A stretch of 19,728 bases of DNA, taken from assembly GCA_910578365.1 (NCBI GenBank), contig CAJTRC010000048.1, positions 1 through 19,728 of the forward strand, in the 5' to 3' direction. The notes beneath the pieces were generated by a model, which saw nothing but the letters and a program-made list of their open reading frames with translations, had not been told where the DNA came from and did not search any database. The DNA is from an uncultured Muribaculaceae bacterium (GTDB lineage: Bacteria; Bacteroidota; Bacteroidia; Bacteroidales; Muribaculaceae). Below are positions 16,202-19,728 of the stretch, one piece after another. Both the position numbers and the translations under genes were made by a program. Positions within the stretch are counted from its first letter, which is position 1; each line of letters opens with the position of its first letter.

Positions 16202-16272
16202 TGTAGTGGATGAAAAAATATCGTTGAAGTTAAGGAAAGCTTTGTGACGATGTAGAGAACTATATGGCGATT

Positions 16273-16320
16273 ATACCCTCGAGAGGGTATTGCCTGAACG
16301 AATAAAAATTGTTAATTTTG
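16273..16320 (+). promoter_or_regulatory. Promoter with 18-bp palindrome for the hemerythrin-LuxR gene
   Basis: TTG (16290-16292), 20 bases, TAATTTTG (16313-16320) fits the Bacteroidetes promoter. The perfect inverted repeat ataccctc-ga-gagggtat (16273-16290) ends on the first base of the -33 element, so a bound regulator would act directly on polymerase. LuxR-type regulators bind dyads of this size, so autoregulation is plausible (inference). Confidence 0.65.
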
Positions 16321-16363
16321 CGGAATGATAGACAGGCAGACAGGTTATCGCGGCTCGAATTCG

Positions 16364-17257
16364 ATGCGTGAGATGGTGCAGGACAACAACTTTCTGCTCC
16401 ACGTAATCAGCAGGTTTGATATCGCCTATGGCTTCGGCGACGAAACAATACAGAAAGTGTGTGAAGACAACGGTGTGCATACGGCAACCTTTCTGGCGGT
16501 GTGCAACCTTATCAGCGGGTATCCCTACGATGTTGCATCGGCGTCGCTTGAATCGCTTGTGAATTATCTGCGTCATGCGCACCGGTCGATTACGGAAATT
16601 ACGTTGCCGCATATCCGCCACCATATGATGGAGGGCATAGTGCATTCGCAAGATAATAAGGTTACGCCGTTGCTTATCCGCTTCTTCGACGAATATACCG
16701 CCGAGGTGCGTCAGCATATGGCTAAGGAAGACGGAGAGATATTCGCCTATGCTGAGCAGCTTATGGCCGGCGAAAAGCCCGACGGTGTGACGCTGGCGGA
16801 TTTTGTTTCGGGGCATGAGCCTATGTCGGAAAAACTGCATGAGCTGAAAGATATTTATATTTACCATTACAGACAGCGCGATAATGATATGCTGTCGTCG
16901 GTGCTGTTCGACATTATTTTGTGCGAGCGCGATCTGGATACGCATTTCGAGGTAGAAAACCGCCTGCTGGTGCCGGTTGTGAAGGCGGCAGAACGCAACT
17001 GCAAGGTGGCCAAGCGCGTGGCTACGGAGAGTAGCAAGGCAGTGGCTGTGCTTGGCGAGCGCGAGAAGGAGATAATACATTACATAGCCAAGGGTATGAC
17101 TAATAAACAGATAGCTGATGTACTTTGTCTGTCGTCGCACACTGTGGCCACACATCGCCGCAACATCTGTGCCAAACTCGACATTCATTCAGCTTCCGGC
17201 CTTACACTATATGCTATAGTTCATGGATTGATAGATTTGAGCGAGATAAGTTTCTGA
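16364..17257 (+). CDS. DUF542-hemerythrin di-iron sensor fused to a LuxR-type DNA-binding domain
   Basis: This 297-residue cytosolic regulator has three parts. Residues 1-55 (MVQDNNFLLHVISRF, YGFGDETIQKVCEDNG) match the ScdA/RIC N-terminal domain, DUF542. Residues 65-200 form a hemerythrin-like helical bundle with iron-ligand candidates in LRHAHRS, the HMAKEDGE HxxxE pair, YIYHYR and THFEVENR. The C-terminus (about 230-297) is a LuxR helix-turn-helix: REKEIIHYIAKGMTNKQIADVL, then HTVATHRRNICAKL. RIC proteins repair iron centres damaged by nitric oxide or oxidants; joining that module to a DNA-binding domain suggests a sensor of oxygen, NO or iron status (inference). The frame is open from an ATG at 16325, but transcription is predicted to begin about there, so 16364 is chosen. 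No accompanying repair gene is adjacent. Confidence 0.88.
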   Translation: MREMVQDNNFLLHVISRFDIAYGFGDETIQKVCEDNGVHTATFLAVCNLISGYPYDVASASLESLVNYLRHAHRSITEITLPHIRHHMMEGIVHSQDNKVTPLLIRFFDEYTAEVRQHMAKEDGEIFAYAEQLMAGEKPDGVTLADFVSGHEPMSEKLHELKDIYIYHYRQRDNDMLSSVLFDIILCERDLDTHFEVENRLLVPVVKAAERNCKVAKRVATESSKAVAVLGEREKEIIHYIAKGMTNKQIADVLCLSSHTVATHRRNICAKLDIHSASGLTLYAIVHGLIDLSEISF

Positions 17258-17279
17258 TATAAAATATAATACAGCGGTG

Positions 17280-17311
17280 TAACGCAATTATTTGCGTAAA
17301 TAATTGCGTTA
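17280..17311. other. Perfect 14-bp inverted repeat before the capsid promoter
   Basis: taacgcaattattt (17280-17293), loop gcgt, and its exact complement to 17311, followed by aaatt. It could end the regulator transcript weakly or serve as an operator, lying 27 bases upstream of the capsid gene's -33 element. Confidence 0.55.
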
Positions 17312-17338
17312 AAATTGGTTAATATTGTAGATTTGTTA

Positions 17339-17369
17339 TTGACAAAACGAAATTTATGTTGTAAATTTG
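17339..17369 (+). promoter_or_regulatory. Promoter of the capsid-like cassette
   Basis: TTG (17339-17341), 20 bases, TAAATTTG (17362-17369). The predicted start near 17376 leaves a leader of about 45 bases to the ATG at 17420 and rules out earlier in-frame starts. Confidence 0.75.
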
Positions 17370-17419
17370 CATTGCAATTCAGCAACAATACTTTTCCAAC
17401 CTTTAACTTAATCTACACA

Positions 17420-18673
17420 ATGGAAGAAAACCAGAACCTTGTGCCGGGCCATGACGGCGGCACACACGTAAGCGGCACACCCCTGACCACCGCCCTGACA
17501 GCAGATGCCGCGCCCGACCTGCTTGTAAACTCGATTGACCGCCGCATAGTGAAAGTGCGCCCCATGTCGACTCCAATCGACCAACTTTCGCGTCATGCAG
17601 GAGCCCGCAGCGCATCGTCGATGACCGTTGAGTACTACTCGGTAGATACCAAACGGACCGAAACCGAAGTAATTTCCGACCTCGACGCAGCTTCAGTTGT
17701 GACCGACGACGACGGCAACATCACAATCAGCCTCCGCACCGGCTGTGACCAGATTTTCGATCCTTCGGAAACTGTACTCGTGCCCGGAGTATCCGGAGCC
17801 GACGGACAGCCGCTGGTACTCTATACTGTGGCCCGACGTGAACGCGGCGTGGACTTCAGTGTGGTAAATCCGGTCATGGCCGATGGCGTGGCTCAGGTGC
17901 CGCAAATTACAGTCGGCTGCAAGCTGGTGAGAATGGGTCGTGCTGCGGCCGAACTCGACGTACAGACCGCCCAGTTTTCTGCGCTGCCCAGAAAGCAGAA
18001 TAATAACTGTCAGATTTTCAAGATGCAGGTAGAGCAGAGTACTCTGCAGAAATTGGCAGGAAAGGAAGTGGGGTGGACTTTCTCCGACCAGGAGGAGGCC
18101 GCGATAATCGACATGCGTCTGGGCATGGAGAAGAACTTCGTGTTCGGAGCCAAGGCCAAAATTATGGACAATGTCAAGAACGAACCTGTATACCTGACCG
18201 GAGGTATCTGGAGCCAGGCCGGACGGCAGTTCGTGCTGCGTCTTGCCAAGCTGGGCGAGGGCGATATGATTGACCTGTGCAGCGCCGCATTTACACGCAA
18301 TGCCGGCAGCAAGCAAAAACTGCTGATAGCCGGTACAAGACTGATGGAATCACTGAGCCGCATGGAGTGTACGCGCTCCATAACCGCCGGCGACACTATG
18401 GTGCGCTGGGGTATAGAGTTCAAGGAAATCCGCAGTAATTTCGGCTCGCTGCTTGTGCTGCACAGCGAGGTGTTTGATCAGTGCGGCCACGAAAGCGACG
18501 GTCTGGTTGTCGATCCGGAATATGTGACCAAGTACGTGCATCTGCCATTTAAGGTAGAGAAACTCGACCTCCGCCGCAGCGGCCAGCGTAACACCGATGC
18601 TGTGGTCATTACCGAGGCTTCGTGTCTGGTACTCCGTTATCCCGATGCCCACATGCGAGTAATCGGCGAGTGA
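17420..18673 (+). CDS. Phage major-capsid-like protein (SU10/DUF5309 type)
   Basis: This 417-residue protein has no signal peptide. The early VRPMSTPIDQLSRHAGAR segment, the strand-rich middle and the end ..VVDPEYVTKYVHLPFKVEKLDLRRSG followed by a late EASCLVLRYPDAHMRVIG strand resemble HK97-fold major capsid proteins of Bacteroidales prophages (DUF5309/SU10 MCP). It would assemble the phage head. The two genes behind it, one portal-like, support the assignment. The start at 17420 follows from the promoter. It appears complete and undamaged. A host-domesticated shell-forming protein is an alternative, because no protease or scaffold gene is visible here. Confidence 0.7.
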   Translation: MEENQNLVPGHDGGTHVSGTPLTTALTADAAPDLLVNSIDRRIVKVRPMSTPIDQLSRHAGARSASSMTVEYYSVDTKRTETEVISDLDAASVVTDDDGNITISLRTGCDQIFDPSETVLVPGVSGADGQPLVLYTVARRERGVDFSVVNPVMADGVAQVPQITVGCKLVRMGRAAAELDVQTAQFSALPRKQNNNCQIFKMQVEQSTLQKLAGKEVGWTFSDQEEAAIIDMRLGMEKNFVFGAKAKIMDNVKNEPVYLTGGIWSQAGRQFVLRLAKLGEGDMIDLCSAAFTRNAGSKQKLLIAGTRLMESLSRMECTRSITAGDTMVRWGIEFKEIRSNFGSLLVLHSEVFDQCGHESDGLVVDPEYVTKYVHLPFKVEKLDLRRSGQRNTDAVVITEASCLVLRYPDAHMRVIGE

Positions 18674-18674
18674 T

Positions 18675-19139
18675 ATGGACTATCAGGAGCTGAAGAAACT
18701 GGCCGGTTTCAGCAGTCTGCATGAGGACTGCACCGTTGAGCGTTTCGACGGTATCGACATCGACGCGGTGCTGCGTCCGCGCCTGGAGGCCGAATATCTG
18801 CAGAGGCTCGACAGCGCCGACCTTGACCTGCTCCGACTTGAAGATGTGAGGGCCCGCGTGGCCCTCGCATCGCGGGACGGAGTCACGGTACTGGAATTGC
18901 CTCCCGACTGCCGTAGGCTTGTGTCCGTGCGGCTGTCAGGCTGGAAGCGTCAGGCCGAGATTATTGATGCCGACAGCGGCGACCCGCGACTAAAACTCAT
19001 AGGCAATGAATATGCTCTGCCCGGGGCGGAGCATCCGCTGGCAATACGCCGCGGACGCCAATACGAACTATGGCCCGGAGTGCCGCAGCTGACGCCTGCC
19101 GAAGACATTCTGGCCGAAGCCATTGCAGTTATAATATGA
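18675..19139 (+). CDS. Small protein of the capsid cassette, unknown function
   Basis: This 154-residue protein starts one base after the capsid stop and overlaps the portal-like gene by ATGA, so it is locked into the cassette. It is charged, mixed helical/strand, without a signal peptide or membrane segment. A regular helical part (about 25-65) is followed by a strand-rich C-terminus (TVLELPPDCRRLVSVRLSGW). Its position between capsid and portal suggests a head-completion or adaptor protein, but no family is recognised. Confidence 0.65.
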   Translation: MDYQELKKLAGFSSLHEDCTVERFDGIDIDAVLRPRLEAEYLQRLDSADLDLLRLEDVRARVALASRDGVTVLELPPDCRRLVSVRLSGWKRQAEIIDADSGDPRLKLIGNEYALPGAEHPLAIRRGRQYELWPGVPQLTPAEDILAEAIAVII

Positions 19140-19642
19140 ACAAGCACACAACACACGACAACCGACTTATATATGCCGCCCGCGACGCCTGGCTTGCCGC
19201 CGGCGACTTCCGCCGGCGTCGCGACAGATTCAAACGCTATACCTATGGCGACCAGTGGTCGGACAAGATATGCGACGGTCCGTGGCTGCGCAGCGAGCGC
19301 GAGCAGATTTACCTCAGCGGCAAACAACCATACACCAACAACCTCATTCGCCAGCTGGTGAAGACTGTAGTGGGTCGCTTCAGGGTTCTGGCCGAAAGCC
19401 GAGGCTATTACAGCAGGGCCGGAAGTGCCCCGCGTATGCCCGAACTCGACGCGCGCCTGCTTGAAGAATTCCTTATCAGCGGCATGGCCGTGCAGCGCAT
19501 AGGCCTTGACGGCGAAGTGGAGAACGTGAATCCCCGTCTGTTTTTCATAAACGCCGTGAAAGACCCCTGTTGCCGCGACATAGAACTGATAACGCGAGTT
19601 CGGGATAAGGAACACCATAAAAAAGTTGAATCGGCAGCTTAA
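19136..19642 (+). CDS. Phage portal-like protein, truncated
   Basis: The 168 residues begin like Bacteroidales prophage portal proteins: ARDAWLAAGDFRRRRDRFKRYTYGDQW, then PYTNNLIRQLVKTVVGRF and NPRLFFINAVKDP. Portal proteins form the dodecameric DNA-packaging ring at the head vertex and are normally about 450-650 residues. Here the character is lost after IELITRV (about residue 155); the last residues (RDKEHHKKVESAA) come from foreign sequence starting near 19602. The gene is therefore broken and the cassette cannot make a functional portal. The ATG overlaps the previous stop. Confidence 0.65.
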   Translation: MNKHTTHDNRLIYAARDAWLAAGDFRRRRDRFKRYTYGDQWSDKICDGPWLRSEREQIYLSGKQPYTNNLIRQLVKTVVGRFRVLAESRGYYSRAGSAPRMPELDARLLEEFLISGMAVQRIGLDGEVENVNPRLFFINAVKDPCCRDIELITRVRDKEHHKKVESAA

Positions 19643-19728
19643 AAAAGTTGCCGATTCTCTTGGTAATATTACTGATATTTAGTAATTTAGAGGTACTAAA
19701 CAATAAATACTGTATCATGATTACCGAA
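19602..19728 (+). mobile_element. Probable insertion-element left end interrupting the portal gene
   Basis: From about 19602 (gggataaggaac...) composition becomes A/T-rich and the portal frame ends. A near-perfect 13-bp hairpin (19628-19640 with 19645-19657, one mismatch) follows, then an A/T-rich stretch and an ATG at 19717 whose first codons read MITE before the window ends. This layout (end sequence, hairpin, about 115 bases, then an ORF) fits an insertion sequence whose transposase starts at 19717. The family cannot be named from four residues. Confidence 0.4.

Noticed and set aside
16271..17188. 305-codon minus-strand frame, rich in His, Arg and Gln
   Set aside because: It is the antisense of the hemerythrin-LuxR gene, whose plus-strand product shows clear domains and a promoter; the minus product shows none.
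18950..19618. 222-codon minus-strand frame opposite the phage genes
   Set aside because: Antisense of two overlapping plus-strand phage genes; no recognisable domain or promoter.

Overview
The window reads as chromosome of a gut-type member of the Bacteroidales, most likely near Muribaculaceae or Prevotellaceae (inference). The evidence is repeated Bacteroidetes-type promoters (TTTG or TTG, 19-20 bases, then TAnnTTTG), TonB-type outer-membrane and T9SS-like secreted proteins, and little use of Shine-Dalgarno sites. Gene density is moderate, with several decayed or recombined junctions.

Layout. Bases 1-120 look like the right end of an IS21-type element, with four phased copies of ggggtca. 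Next (121-2612) is an AbiE-type type IV toxin-antitoxin pair (DUF6088/AbiEi-like regulator plus AbiEii nucleotidyltransferase). It is preceded by two copies of a 30-bp dyad with identical geometry and followed closely by a small unknown gene. Bases 2613-3200 hold only gene remnants. A TonB-plug/beta-barrel outer-membrane protein follows (3267-5345). A minus-strand cassette of a LemA-like protein, an unknown membrane protein and a 3'-truncated TIR-domain gene occupies 5463-7495 under a near-consensus promoter. Housekeeping-like genes then appear: a HAD phosphatase, a rubredoxin too short for routine ORF cut-offs, RmuC and a DHA2-type MFS exporter.

From 11674 to 15237 a minus-strand operon encodes three exported proteins whose mature N-termini share a short strand-rich module; the first gene has a T9SS type A-like C-terminal domain. 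It is driven by a good promoter about 250 bases upstream. A probable 5'-truncated DUF4249-like gene (15718-16194) follows. Then comes a di-iron (DUF542 plus hemerythrin) sensor fused to a LuxR helix-turn-helix, with an 18-bp palindrome at its promoter.

The right end (17339-19642) is a phage-derived capsid cassette: a major-capsid-like gene under its own host-type promoter, a small gene, and a portal-like gene cut off at about 19600 by foreign sequence, probably another insertion element.

The most interesting signals are the paired AbiE dyads, the LemA/membrane/TIR cassette, the hemerythrin-LuxR fusion next to a capsid-first phage cassette, and the three-gene exported-protein operon. All functional statements rest on motif recognition by eye; no searches were run.
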